From NCBI GenBank assembly GCA_936450465.1, contig OW388297.1:29282387-29346386 (forward strand): a stretch of 64,000 nt of DNA. Direction: 5' to 3'. The stretch is from Gibbula magus. Lineage: Eukaryota; Mollusca; Gastropoda; Trochida; Trochidae. Shown here in pieces: positions 1-14,300 of this stretch (its first letter is position 1; the number at the start of each line of letters is the position of its first letter). The notes beneath the pieces were generated by a model. That model saw only the letters and a list, made by a program, of their open reading frames with translations. It was not told where the DNA came from and ran no database searches. The translations under genes were made by a program, and so were the position numbers.

Positions 1-3000
1 TATGCTCCTTGGCAAAATTTGGGGGTCCACTTAAAAAATTGGGTTTCTTCACCAAACCATTATCCATCACAAATGGGTATTGAAAATTACCTAGTTTATA
101 GTTTTCTGCTTGTATTCATCAATTTATAGGTAATTTTAGCAATCTCCTTTTGTATGTGCTCCTTGAAATTGAAGATTATAATTGTACAAGTGTGTCCGCT
201 CCTTGAACAAATATTTACTTTGAGGCCTGTTTCAAGCTTGATCTTAAAGATTTGTTTTTTAAAACTTTTAGCTAAAAGTTAAAATGTTCATAACATGTTG
301 CCACTCAATTATTACAGTGATAACATCTTTTCTCAAACAAGAGATATTGCATTATTCATGTTAAATGTTAATGAAAAGAATTTGAGGAAAATATTATTAG
401 CAACAAGCATTTGGTCATATTTGAAAAGTTGTCGACATTCATTATTGCTGTAAATGGTATATTTAGAGATAGGAAGTTCAGATAAAAGTAATTAATCTTT
501 CATTTGATGACAGTTACGTGGACATCATTATTCTTTGTGGTTGACTTACAAAACAATATTGGCTTGAAAAGTAACAGGAAGATACTGCACCATTCTGAAC
601 AGACTTGTTGACAGGATTCTTTAGGAACAGAAACATTCAGATACTAACGTGTGAGATGTTAAGTTATTGTGAATATTTGAATAAACCTTCTAGTAATACA
701 TTTCCATGGTCATTCAACTAGATGTGATAAAATATATTATATTAGGCTTTATTTAGTCTTTAACAAGAATCTTAGATATGATTTAAATGGTTCTAGGTTT
801 GTCACATTGCACCCTCAATTCGATTCAAAGTGTTTGATTCGATTAAACCTAAGTCGAAGTAAAAATGTTTTCATTCATTTTATCAAACTTGTTAAATTAT
901 AATTGAAAATGAATAAAACCCCTTATGTTTGCAATTGAACTGATAAATGAAATGAAATGAAACAAATAAAATGAATCATCAATATCAATGTCCTGTGTCT
1001 TGTGAAATCTGATTTGCTGCTGCCGGAGGCTGTACACATGCCTGTGTGAGTGATATTGCTGGACTCACTTGGTCTGTCTAGTTCATGTTTTGACCAATCC
1101 ACTGGATATCCAACTCATTTACTCTGAAATTAATTTATCTCTATCTGTTTGTTTGCTGAGTAAGAATACTTGAATAATAAGACACTGACAAATTGCTTGT
1201 AATTCTAGCTGTCCAATGAGAAACCTTGCACTTGTACTCTGTATTGATCTTGTTGCTCTTGGTCATCAAGCTTTCTTCTTGCAAGTGTTGTTGTCAGTTG
1301 GATGTTCTCGTATGATTATCTGACTGGCTGGTCTTGAAATGTTAGAAGCAGTACTACCGTAACTAAATAAGTAAGGAATTCAGTACATAGGAAATGGAAT
1401 AACTGATAAACAGTGAACTATTCACCAGATTCTTCGCTTATATTTCATATTGGTTCTCCACAGTGAGAGTAATGGTCACGTAGAGTTTTGTGATCTTGAA
1501 GTTTATGGTTTCTTTGAATCACTTCTCTACCTAACTGTAAGCAGGACTGAATGAATTCTAGTAACTTGAAATAATTGTTAATTTCTCATGGTCTCATGCA
1601 CCGACACTGTGAAATTGTGGTGAAAACTATTTAGTTTCGTCTTCAACAATAATGAATGCCTGCTGATCTTCAGAGCCCATGGCTCTATTTAATGAACTTG
1701 GGTACATGCACACTATACCAAAGGAGATAAGGAATACTTATATAGAGGTGGCAAGTAATTTTGAATGAAGAAAGCATGCATCACCATAATGACTTTTTTC
1801 AATGGCATTTAGAAGTTGGTTAGATGAAGGAGAAGAGTTTAATTGATATACAACTTCTTTATTGCAGGAGTCAAAATGTACAACTGTGAGTTTCAGTATA
1901 ACATTGTACCCGAACTTGCAAATACATATCCATTTAAAACATATCCATTTCAAAATATAAGTCTTAAATGTCTCTGTGCAGCAGACTGCTGATCCTGCCG
2001 AATGTGTGAGCATAACAGTTATCTATCACTGTGTTGTGTACACCAACCCTGGTATATAGCTAACTAACTGTACATGAAGCTACAACACCTTGTTACATTG
2101 TGCAAGCACTGTACGCTCTTAGTGTTCCTTGGTGTTAAATAGCTCCCCTCATAATCTCACATAGAATGGAGTGTTATGTAATTTCACTTGACCTGCTGAT
2201 ATAATCCATGGGTCACTCATCGGTCAGATCTGTCAGTGTGGTATAAATAGCCCAGCATGAAGGTTGTTAACCCACATATAGCCCACTCACTCTGCTCAAG
2301 TGTTAACTGTGCCTCAAATCGGATTTATTTTAATCACAATATGGGCTTTATGTTTCGTTCATAATTTCATAACTCCCGGAATATACACTGATATCAAGGT
2401 TTGTCTTTTGTTTTTATTTTGGTAATTTTCTTTTCATGACTATGAATATTTTTAAAAAGTTGATCAGTAAATTCGGATTCTTATCAAATGAAATAAAGAT
2501 ATTAAATTCTGATTAATCCAAATAAGATTGTTTCAATTATCTATTCTATAAATTGTATTGTAAGGAGTCAAAACAATTTTACAAATTTACGAATCTGCCA
2601 ATATGAATCTTGGAATATGCCAATAAAAATAGAATGTACAAGAAAGAGTGTCAAATGTTAACAGGATGAAAAACCAAAATCCTGAAATATGAAATGAATT
2701 AAAATTTGGTTTCAAGCTGTTAGTGTAATGAAATAAAATGTGATAATGTTTCATTCCCAACTGTGGATTGATTGATTTGCTCTGTTATTGATTGGGAGAT
2801 TGAGTTATTGTGATCTGTGTGGAGAACAACCTGACACAGCAATCAGTCACACGCACTGACCATTGGAGATGGATGGTCACCAGTCACTGGGGGTTAACGT
2901 ATAGACAGACATATTTCAAGTGAATGTATATGGGTGAATACTTCAGACAGTAAAAGATTTCTGAAGAAAAAAATAGACCAACGAAAAGTTAACTGAAAAA

Positions 3001-5543
3001 GTCGAATTTCTGAAGTGACATGATTTAAGAATAATCAAATGGTTGTGAGAATTTTCTAATTATATTTCCCCCGAGATAATTATTGTGCTAAATAAGAACA
3101 AAAGTTATGAATAAACTATATATGGATAACAACTTAAAATTCGTGATATGGTGTTTATGAATAAAAGAGTTGTTATCCATATAATTTTCTTGATTCTTGT
3201 CGTTCCAACTTCTAAAATGCATTTTAATAAAGCTTGATTAGAAGTTGTTATCTAGACCACTCGTTCATATCTAATTTTCAACTTTTAAATGCCATTCAAA
3301 GAAGTTGTTGTGATAAACTTTGCCACCATTATTCACGAGGGACAGATAATTTGTAATTCTGAGCACCACGTTTTATAGAATTTCATTTCCTAAGACTGTT
3401 TTTGCATAAAAATAAAAGGGTTGAAATATGGACAAACTTTTGCTTTCATACCTTGCATGATAGGAAGATGGCACTGTTTTACATGATGGTTAATGACAGC
3501 ACATCACAAAACCTACTGTCACACTGGTCCAACTAACAATCCTTGCTGCTTTCTCTTTCAAGTTGTGTAAATTTAGCCAAGCAAAAATTGGGGGAGCATT
3601 TATTCCTGTTGCTCATCACACACACACAAGGACTACATGGATAAAGAAACAAACTGATCTTAATAACTTGTTGTTTAAAACTTTATTAAAAAATTATTGA
3701 TTATGAGAGATGATGAGAGGACCCAAATACATTACAGATAATTATATATAGTATTTCTTACTGAATTATTAATGACTTATCCCAGATTTCACAATCTGAT
3801 ATATTGATGTCAGAGCATTGGATTGATTTAGTGGGCGTCGACGATTTGACAAATGTGGAGCATAAAGCTGAATGGACATATAGACAGCATTAGACTTATA
3901 CTTGGGTAATGGATTGACTGAACAGAGGACTGCAGTCGGTTAGAGAGACTGAGTGACAGTGGGAAAACAACCTGGCATGTTGGGCTGCCATTACACGACT
4001 AATCCTTCACAATCAGCATAAACAAGCACATTATTCTCCTTAGTATTGACTGTAACAACAAACATCTTGTCGGCGCTGATCGAAGAATGCTTTCCTATCA
4101 ACTGCTCTTCAAGTGATTCTCTCGACCTTCACAAACAGTTGTGATTGAACTGGGTACATGACAAGGGGAGGTAATGAAATGATCGCCAACACGTTCTGCT
4201 TGTCTTGTCATCTACAGGACACTGTCAGCAACATTTCCATAATAAAACCAAGTTTGGAAAAAAGTTGAAATTACAAAAGCAGAGAAGTTAAAACAGTCTT
4301 CTAGATTAATTGAAATATGAAAGGAAAGGTTGAATTGATATGAAAAATATTAAATGTTTGTTCTTAAAAGAGAAAACCTGTGCTAAAAAAAGGATTTCCT
4401 AATAAGTATTGAACATATATTTGTAATACTTGAGTCAATTTCCGAGACATCTTTGTTTTCTTATGATGTACTATGAAAAAACTAAGATTTTGTTATGTCA
4501 CTAGTGTAAATACATTTATAAATGAAACAACTGATACACAAACTCTGACACTTGACAAACAGGTAGCAGTTTATAAATTCCTTGTTTCAATGATCAAGTG
4601 ATTATATAGGCTAAGAAAGAAATCCATGAAAGCCCTCAAAATATTTCAAGTATCCAACAATATTTGAAACTTCTCTCTATTAGCATTTCTTGTGTGTTCT
4701 CAAAATATATATCTCCCAAAATATTTCCATTAAGGACTGTAAACAAGGTGTGTTTGTCATACCTGAGAGGGAGACTCATTGTGTGCAGCAGATCCTCACA
4801 CAGGGGCCCTCCGGCCCTCTATTGTGGCTTATAATGAGAGGGAACAAGAGGAGTAGAGCAAGACACTAGGCTTATACCTCACATGGAATTCACCTTTCTC
4901 TGTAAATATACCATAATATACTCAGTTTTCAAAGCTCTTATATGTGTTTCTCTGAGGAAAGAATTTGGAAAATTTTGTTCGGTCTTGAAGAATTAAGTAT
5001 AAGCGTATTCTGATACTTACATGAATTGAGGACAGGTGTATTGATACATGGTGTACGTAATGATACACCTCTAAAACTTTAGCATTTGAAAATTAAAAAA
5101 AATAAAAATTTCATGTTCATGTCAACATCAATAAAATGACCTGCAATTTTTCATGACTGAGCATTTGCTTAGACCTTGGTACTCCATTCCTTCGTGCAAA
5201 ATGTAGCTTCTCCTTACAAGTTTATTGCCACCTCTAAGTAAATGATTGTAGTGAATGGTATCTATCTATTGTATAAAGATAGTGTAAAACTTGACCCTGT
5301 ATCTGCTGGTCTAGGATCAGCCAGGAGGATTTAGTATCTCTTGATGACCTATAGTCAGCAATGATTGTAGCCAACATGTAATGTCTAAACATTAGTTAAT
5401 CTAATTTTCCCTCTTTCTTGTTTTAAAAAACATGATGAGTCTTGTGTATCACTTACTTCCCCTCCCCTTAGCGTTTACCATCAGTGATTTCAATGAATCA
5501 TTGGTGTGATTTTCAACTTATCATTTGTCTGTCAATATTGTAG
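1..5543. other. non-coding AT-rich DNA, no gene seen
   Basis: No open frame here shows a recognisable domain, and none has splice signals that fit a neighbour. The longest frames are under 100 codons and are what AT-rich DNA gives by chance. The interval is intergenic or lies within 5' introns of the retinoic acid receptor gene. A 20-bp hairpin tail at 1671-1690 belongs to the repeat family described separately. Confidence 0.6.
1671..1690 (+). repeat. solo hairpin tail of a dispersed element
   Basis: The sequence CAGAGCCCATGGCTCTATTT contains the self-complementary arms AGAGCC and GGCTCT. Near copies occur at 23753-23772, 44748-44769 and 61043-61065, and in the last two they close larger CCGTCCGT-type elements. 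Here only the tail is recognisable, so it is probably an eroded or 5'-truncated copy. Confidence 0.5.
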
Positions 5544-5672
5544 AATAATTTGGACTGAAACAGGATCTTCAATGCAACATCCTTCCTGTTTCAGCTCTAC
5601 ACCACTGCACGACCTTTGCTCTCCACGGATCTTCAATCAGTGTTTGAGTGGCGCCCTCTCTTGGCTTGGCAG
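5544..5672 (+). other. possible non-coding exon
   Basis: The 129-bp stretch is preceded by a pyrimidine-rich tract ending in TTGTAG and followed by GGCAG|GTATGT, a good splice donor. It encodes no recognisable domain. It could be a 5'UTR exon of the retinoic acid receptor gene about 20 kb downstream, or chance splice-like sequence. There is no support beyond the two splice signals. Confidence 0.2.
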
Positions 5673-8600
5673 GTATGTGAACACCAGGCTTGTTTTACCT
5701 TCTAGTATACATGCAAACATACATTTCAGCTGTTTGCTCAGAATTTAGAACAAAACATTTGCTCTTTCTACAAAATATATCTCATTCTTTTTGTGGCCTG
5801 TCTTTGCATTGGTGTAATTCAAGTAATTCTTGAAAATGTTGATTTTAGTAATTCTCTGATAATGATATACAAAGTTCATAAAGCCCATTTAATTTATTTT
5901 AAATATCAAGGACAATGCATCTTTCTTATTGGGACCAAATGATCAACAATTCTTCTACATATCATTTCACAGCAAGAACACAAGCTTTGTAGATATTCTA
6001 ACAATGCAGATACAAATAGATGTCATAATTAAGAAGCAGAGTACTATTCAGATGGAGACAATACCATGTCCAATTCTCTGAAGCAAGGTTAATGTTGCAC
6101 TCCCTACAGAGAATAAACTATTAGATTTACAAACCTGCATGCAATACTGCGGGATGATAAAACTTTATATTGGATATTCATCCATCTGATTAATCCTCAG
6201 CTCGGCAATAAATCTACTGGACATTGTGAATTATCTCATTTAGCCCGAAAACCATTATGGGATATTGAGTTATTCCGCTGATGTAGATTCTCAGTGTATT
6301 TCGGTCAGTGACTAAGATGGCGTCATTCCTATAGATATCATTCCCACATGCAAATAATGATGATGTATGCCATGTATAATGGACATGAATATTTATGCTT
6401 TACACCTGGTGACCCGGGTGATTAAGTCAGCTGTACATATGCAGGTTAATGGTAGTTAGCAAATTGACACAAGCTGCAACTATGTAACACGTGATGTGGT
6501 ATGTACCGGTAATCTATATTGTTTTGTCATCAAACCTTTATTGTCTGATCATTAGTGCACTCACATTGATAAGAAAGGCTTCAATATCAAAACAAAAATA
6601 ATAAACCCAAACAAAATATTTGAATGAATCAATCTCAACCTTTTGTAGATTATAAAATCGTAAATTGAACATCACATATTTCCACACCCACACCCAATTT
6701 ATCAATGTTCAATACAATGACCGATTAACTTTCATTTTGTAGGTAAAAAAAAACATCTCCATCATTCAGCTCATTATGATTTACACTTTTGCTACATCCT
6801 AATTGATACGGACAGTATGTTTTGATCAAGATAATCCTTGTCAGTTGTCCTTCATTTCCTGCCAGGCCCTGATCCTGAATGATAATTTTCTCAAAAGACA
6901 TTATCTGAATACTGAATTCAGCTAAAATACATGCCCTTTTGATCATGAACTATTAAAATGAGCCAAATAAAAAGAATCATAACTGCAAATTAACACTGTA
7001 TTGACCTTGATATTTTTTTTAATGAAAATCAGGAATTGGTTGTGTGATACAAAAAAAGAAATGATTAATTAAGCTGACATCTCAAGAACAGCATGCAGTT
7101 CATATTAAAAGCTGATGAGATTTATTGACAATGTGTTCTCCGATTTTCTTAATTAACTCAATTTATTTGATCAACTCTCACAGACTTCCTTCCATCTGGC
7201 TGTAAGTACAGTACACCTGTGCATGAAATATGGTTCTCCAACACCATGTCTCCTGGAAAATTTACTATGAACAAGTAACATTTTTAGGTGTTGTTTACCT
7301 TTGTCATTTGAATCGTTAAAGTTATCGATTATGCTGTTTTAATTCGAAAAATTTCACAGCTTATTTCATACACTGTGTTCTGATTTTTGACACATGCTGG
7401 ATGAGAGTCTGGTAGTGGAAGGTGAATGTGTATCAGTCCTGTGGGCTCCATTAGTGGAGAAAACTGATACAATGTAAATAGCAAAATTGATCTGCATCAA
7501 CATGGAGTATACACAGAGCAGTGGCTGGACCAGCAGCTGACATGTAGACTTATGGGCACAGAGGTGGGGGGTGAGGGGAGAGGGGAAGGGAGTGGTATGG
7601 GGTAGTTTGATATGGGGGAGGGGGGAGAAGTTGAGTGGTCACTCATTACCACGATAAACAAACATTCTTCAAACCTGTGAGCAACCATTTCAGAGCCTAT
7701 CAGTGAAGCACAGGTACGATGCTTTCTTAGGAAACTCCAGGAGATCAATGTTGTAAACAAGGAAATTGGAAAACTCTGTTTATTGCATGAAATAAAATGA
7801 TTGACAACAAACATGCTCTCTCTGGGTTCAGAAAAAAGTTTTCATCAACATGGAGTGAAAATAAACCAGTAGATTGAGCAGCTGATGGTGTTAGTTTCAT
7901 AGCTTGGACAGAAATCGTGGGGGGAGTAGAGGAATGTTGTGCTGAATGGAGGCGGTTGGTGAAAAAAAAATCAATGAAATTGATCAAAAGAGATTTACTG
8001 CTATTAATTGAAGATGGCTCATTGAAGTCTCCTGGAAGGCATTGTCATTTGAAGTCTGTTTGTGAGGTGATAAAACAACACAATTCTGACTTCTGACTTT
8101 CTGGTTGGTTAGAACAGAACATGTGTTTCTACTGCAGTGGGATCAGCAGGGGGAGGTTGATGGTCTGTGCAGACTAGACCAGGGAACGGACATCAAGATT
8201 GAAGCATTTGAATCCATTGTAAGTTGGACAACAAATCCAAGTCTGAAATGATTTACACATCATTTAGAGAGTGTTAGCAAGTCTAGTTCTGTCTCTATCT
8301 GAAGCTCATCTTCTCACTGGCCAGTCCGTAATTGGAAGGAAGAGGAACTCAATGAACATTCACAAATCTTATCTCGTCCTTTGCTTAAGCAGCTCATCAT
8401 GTACTGCTATCAATTACTTTAATTGAAATCATTCTACTCTGGCTTATTTGGCCCGCAGGAGGATGTTTTGTTTTCCAATGGAATTTGCTGATTTTGTAGA
8501 ATGATTGGATTTGTAGGTTGAACATGCTAAACCTTGGTCTCTGAATTCCTTTGGCTCAGTTGTTGTTAGTGGGAGTTTTATAGGCTTGGTAGACATTTTG

Positions 8601-10460
8601 TTAGTAATCTGTCCACGCTAGTGACGTTAAATCTGAAAATCACTTCCTCTTGGATGTTTGTGGTCATCGTGAAGGTCAGTTTCAATATTCAGTTTTGATG
8701 TATTGATATCAGCTGCATGTATCAAACCTGCCAGTAGGAAACCCTTCTAGTGTGAGAAGATGTGACAGTTATTGTGGAGGATTCCATATATCAAACTTAT
8801 TGGCATATACGTACATGAAGTGAATGTGTGAAGCTGAGAACACCTAGAAGTGCAGGAGACAGTGATAGATTTGATAGATGTGGTAGAATCAGCGTGCCAG
8901 TGTTTGTGTCGTTTATGACAAGCAATCAGACCATGGGTCAGGAGGTTTAATTGGATGTGTTATTGATTAGTGGTGTTTGAACTCGCCTATGTCCCGGCTG
9001 GACTGGACTGGACTGGACAGACAGACAGACAGACAGACAGACAAGGTGTTGGGTCGGTATCGATCAGGTAACATATATATGTTTGTACAGTACATCGGAG
9101 GTAGATGTTGTTTGTGCTCTCTTTCTTTCTTCTATTTCAACCCAGGACATGATGTGTATATGTACTGAGGGATCTTTAATTCATCCACTACTGATAAATG
9201 AGAACCCTTTAAAAGTATAAAAGCATTAAAAGTATAATACTTTCAGATGTTTAGTGTGGCTATCTACGGTGCATTCAGCAGTTTACTTTGAACATTTCAG
9301 AGATGTTGTTTTATCTACAACAGGTGTCATTTGATATTCAATCAGTTTCCAAACAGGGTTCTATAAGACAATCGATGAACTCTGGTTATCATGTCCTCTA
9401 ACAGAGTTGTAATGTAACCCTCTGTGTGCTGTTAGCAATCTAAGTTGTTCCTATCTACCTTCTGGTTGCTCTAGTCAGTTGGAGGTCACACTACTCAGGA
9501 GATCTAGACCTCCCTCTATCTACAAGCTGGCCATATGTTCTCAAGTATAGGGATAGTACCGGTTGTAATCTCACATGGCTGGCGACTGGAAACATGCTGC
9601 CTCAATACATCAACCTGGGTCTCTGCAAAACTTCAATGCATTAGTGAAGGGTTCCTCAAGCCCATTGAAGTAGTTCACTTCTTTGTAAATATTGTTTTCC
9701 TGAACTTACTTGAAACAATATTTTTACTCTTAAATTTGTTTTTGATACTTCGAATGTAAATATAGTTGTCTGTTTCTCATCAATGGCTGTTGTTAATGCA
9801 AGGAAATTATTTTTTTTCAAAATATGTATATTTATTAGATACATAAGTAAAAAAAAAATTCTTTATTTCTAAGGATGTAAAACAGTTAACTGAAGCTTAA
9901 CTAATAACTATATTTAAAGACTGTAGTTTCAAATTTAACTTTAAACACATTGGATTTTTCACCAGGTTAGCTGATTTCCACAGTTTTGGCTTGACCTACA
10001 GTAGATTTTCAGCCGTATGCCTCCACCCTCTGCCTTCAAAACTTGTTGAAATATTAGATGATTCTTAAGGGTTTCTATCCAACCCTGATTTAGTAGAAAA
10101 AGTGATAAATTGGGAGGAAGAGTGCTGATGGCAGCAGTGTAGAGGCATTCCTATATGATGTGTACCAGTTGTAGAGAAGGAGTCACTAATACCACACCAT
10201 CTACCAGCTTCAGACTCTAGCTGCTTCCAATAAGCCACTCATTTCTTACCATCCTTCACTGTTTGTTCAGCCGTGAACCATTACCTCGGTCAGGAGTTAC
10301 CTGCCTTTGGTACTCTCCTGTCTCTTCATACGAGTAGTCATCTAGTCAGATTTTGGTCTAAAAATTAGTTAAATTTACTTTAATTTATTATTTTAAAGAA
10401 GTGAAATAGAAAGTGTTTGATGATGTTTTTGTGTTGTCTGTATCTTATTTCCTTTTCATT
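5673..10460. other. non-coding DNA with simple-sequence patches
   Basis: No gene is recognisable. The interval holds a G-rich patch at about 7561-7635 (many GGGG runs, G-quadruplex-prone) and a microsatellite at about 8996-9044, where GGACT repeats run into GACA repeats. The short frames here are spurious. Confidence 0.6.
8996..9044. repeat. compound microsatellite (GGACT)n then (GACA)n
   Basis: About four pentanucleotide GGACT units pass directly into about seven GACA units. The shared GAC core suggests the second tract grew from the first by slippage. Confidence 0.85.
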
Positions 10461-10929
10461 ATGTCCCCCGAATTTTTTTTCGGGAGACATAATGTTTTCG
10501 CCTCCGTCCGTTATTCCGTCATTCCGTCATTCCGAAATGCTTTCTTTTCCGGGCCATATCTAAAAAAACGTTCAATATTTGTTCAAGAAACTTGGTATGT
10601 TGTTAGACCTAGTGGTGGAGTGGTGCCTTTTGGTGTTTTGGTTATTCTGAATTTTTTAATTTTTTCTGGTTTCCATGGAATCAATTTGAACTTAGTGCAT
10701 ATTGAGGGTAGGGAACTTTTCCGGCCTCTATCTCCAAAACCGTTTAATATTTTTTCACCAAACTTTGTATTTGCTTAGACCTAGTGATAGAGTGGTGCCT
10801 TTTGCTACTTTGGGTATTCTGAATTTTTTATTTCTCGTTATTAATGCAGTATTGAACTTAGTGCTTAGCATAAGTGAAAAATAAGGGTAATATGACTAGG
10901 TTTAGATTGAAATTTGGAGTGGGGGACAT
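10461..10929 (+). mobile_element. non-autonomous element with ATGTCCCCC inverted ends
   Basis: The element begins ATGTCCCCCG and ends GGGGGACAT, a 9-bp terminal inverted repeat. Just inside the left end, TCCCCCGAA and TTCGGGAGA form a short hairpin, followed by a CCGTCCGTTATTCCGTC-rich stretch. Two diverged internal copies sit 172 bp apart; each has AGACCTAGTG followed by GAGTGGTGCCTTTTG. The open frames inside follow this repetition and have no known domain. No transposase is present. No clear target duplication was found, so the class is undetermined. Confidence 0.55.
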
Positions 10930-11195
10930 CACAGTGCATCACATGCACATATTTCTAGTTGAGAATATATTTTGAATTAAAAGGATTACTTGAAGAGGAT
11001 AATGCTCGAAATTTCAATAACATAATCTGGCTGTAGCTTATATGAATAGAACAGCAAGAGAAGATGTTTAAAAGGAGGTGAAAGTGATGAGTGGCTTGTT
11101 AATCCTATGAGCATGTGGTGTCTTCATTTTATCAAGAATTAACTTGAGTATCAACAATGTCCACAGGTGATATAAGATGTAGAATAGAGGACATG

Positions 11196-11396
11196 AATGT
11201 CCCCAGCAGTGGAGCATGCTACATGGTTTTCAGCTCCATGCCTCCGTCCATACATACATACGCATGTCCATCCGTTCCGTTTCCTATTAGCACAATATCT
11301 CATGAACCGCTGCACCTAGAGTCTTCAAATTTGGTACCAGACAATTTGGGTGGCCTCATTTTCAAGGTCACTTCTTGATTGCAGCAAGGGGACATG
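11196..11396 (+). mobile_element. short relative of the element at 10461-10929
   Basis: It starts ATGTCCCC and ends GGGGACAT. It has a CTCCGTCCATAC stretch and then a motif, CTAGAGTCTTCAAATTTGG, that resembles the internal motif of the CCGTCCGT-type elements elsewhere in the window. It is about 200 bp long and non-coding. Confidence 0.45.
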
Positions 11397-14300
11397 GTTA
11401 CGTTTGTGGCATTTACTTGTCTGTCAGCAATTTTACATGCTCTACTTCACTGAACATCCACAGTCCACAGAAATAATCTAGAACACCAGGCAAACAACTC
11501 TCACTGTCAAGCCTATCAGATGTTCAGTACACTGGGCAGTGGTCAAGGCTATTTATGTGCAGATTGGTCTGTCACTAAGACTTGTTTATTACTTCCAGTT
11601 TCATTAATTCTGACTTGGATACAAGCTATTGACTTTTAGTACAAGAACAACAATTAAAGGCTTGTGTACATCTTCTATGAGATTGTTTCTTACCCATGAT
11701 ATTGCTTTTTGATCGATATTGTTTATAAAAGACAAATGGTCTTTTTGTGTTGAACTGAAAATATGAAAACATGGAAAACAAGATGAACGTTAATAAGTTT
11801 CTTATTGTTATTATTAGGACGAATAATGTTTGATGAATACAGAAGATGTAAATCTCAAGGAAGGATCTGAATAATGTAATACGTCTATCAGTTGCTCAAA
11901 AAGAACATAGTGTATTAGATATTGGTGTGTAATTAGAATTAGCAAATAGATAAATACATGTGTAAAGGTGAAAATAAATAAATAAATCTAATTGTCAAAT
12001 TTATATATTTTTTTAAAATAATTAGAAAGTGTTACACATATGAATCATGAGTAAGAATGATGTAACCATTTAATTTTAAGTACACATAGAAATGAAGCTG
12101 TTGTCATGAAGTGATGGATCTATGGTTGATAGTTGCAGAGTGTTGACAGTAGTCACTGACAGATAGCCTGACAGACAGGAGCACATGTACATACCTCACA
12201 TTGTGCACTCTGTCATCACTCATAACCAGTGAGCTGCTGTTATCTTGTAGATACATACAGTTTACTCGTGTATTAAATAAGCCTGGAAGGTTACCGGCCC
12301 AAAAGTGTGATTTTGTCAATTTGTAACTTTAAAGAAGAACCTCAAAAGAAAAGCAGGATTTCACAAGTCTGTACCAAATGTAACGTTACTGGCTGTCGAA
12401 GAGGCCTAATCTCTGGTTTTGCCCTTTACTTACTGTATAATGGCACTTCAGGAAGAATATTCTTCACAAAAGTTTGGTCAAGGGCATATGATGACTATGC
12501 CCAGAATACTACTGTATTTGCTTGTGAAGGTTTAATGTTGGAAGATGGGACAAATCCAATAGAAAGTATTAATGACTCTGAGAACTATCTTAAAATAATT
12601 GTAGAAAACGTGTAGGTTTAGAATTTGTGAACTGTCTGACTACCTCAGTCGATGCAGAGGTCAAAATGTTTGAATAAGTGAGTTTACATTCAGTTGTTAG
12701 CAATCTTCATGTTTATGGTCAAAGAAATATTGTAAGATATTTAGGACAAAACTGTCTCTTGTACTATGTCAAAATACTGTAGTTTTGTTACTGTATGATA
12801 TACAAACATCAACATGTGTTTTTCAAGTTTCTTACACCTCTCCTGTATTCAGGAAGTGATTTTGTCATAAAGATCACATTGTATTGATATCTTTATCAAG
12901 ATTTTCTCCATAATCTAATTCAGATATTTGACAGTAATGAGTGAAAGTGATTAAGACCGGATTTAGAAGAGAAGATACTGCTTGGTGTGCTAACCCATGA
13001 CGACAACCTGTCTAATAAATGTACAGAATAATCTTGGTAACAAACATGATTGATGTTTTTCTAAGAAAAAATGGAAAGTGCAATTTTGTCTGCTGCCATT
13101 TCAATTTAGTGTCAGATTCTAACATTCTAGCATATCACAGCATGTAAACTAGTACCTCATCAACACAGTTCTAACTGTTATTGTATTGATGAGGCATTAA
13201 CTAATAACTGATGTGTATTGCTTGATTTGAAGAGACAGATCTCCTCATTGATCATACCGTAACCCATTACCTGCTGCTGCAGCGATATTTTATGTTTTAC
13301 TATGTTTTATGTTTAACCATCCCAGATTACTACAGCTTTGAATGATTCAGCCTAACAGAAATGGTTGGATATCAATTGATTCATTCAGCCGGTAAAGGGT
13401 TAAACTTTTTCTGTAGAAAAGTACCCAGATAGGAATGGAAGGAACAAAGGGAAGGATCCAGATATTCAGGGGATTGTGAGAGAGAGTGTGAAGTTAGTTG
13501 ACCTTGGACAATCTGTAACATCAAGGTCAGCTTTTCAAAATAATTTTCACAAGTCATATATTTTCCAAATATTTTTCTCATTGTCTGTTATCACACAAAA
13601 TGCAAGTAATGTAATATTTAAGAATGTCAATTATTTGAGTTATGTGCAATATAATAATATATTTGTGTTGCCTGACCAACCCTCATGATAAGACCCAAAG
13701 GTCTGATTAATGACCGGCTGTAGCCGCCATTTGTTCAGTGACATTTTGTAATGAAGTATTTTTCACAACACAGGTTGAATAAATATATCTTACTTTATCA
13801 AGTAACCTTTCATTGTTTTATGTTTAAGGAGTTATCTAATTGTAATGTTTCATAAGGGTTCGACGCTATATAACAATTTAAATTGTTTCCATTGCATGTT
13901 ATTCTTGTCACAACAGTTACAGTTGTTATGTTATGTAATCAGTCATAATGAGAAACCTTCCTGCCGTACTCATTGTTATGATTGCTAACTGAAGGAATGG
14001 CATACTATTTAATTAGTTTATTTGTTAAACAAACTGATTTATATATTTGTTGGTACATGAGGGAGGTACAGCAAAATGTTTTTCATTACCGTTAAAAACT
14101 TTCATCTTCCAATGTCATGAATTGCAGTTTGAATTTTGATGGTAGTTGGTTTATATTCTTAGCCCGTAAGAAGACTTCAATAGTAATATCGTCTTGACCA
14201 TGTCAATTTGAGTGTTAATAGACCTAACAACAACAAATATTTTTAACCCCTGTCCAGTGGTGAGGTAATCAGCTTAAAGATTTTTTTCGTTGAGAGATCT

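Noticed and set aside
12307..12615. 102-codon frame on the + strand
   Set aside because: No recognisable domain, no splice or promoter context, and a length compatible with chance in 64 kb.
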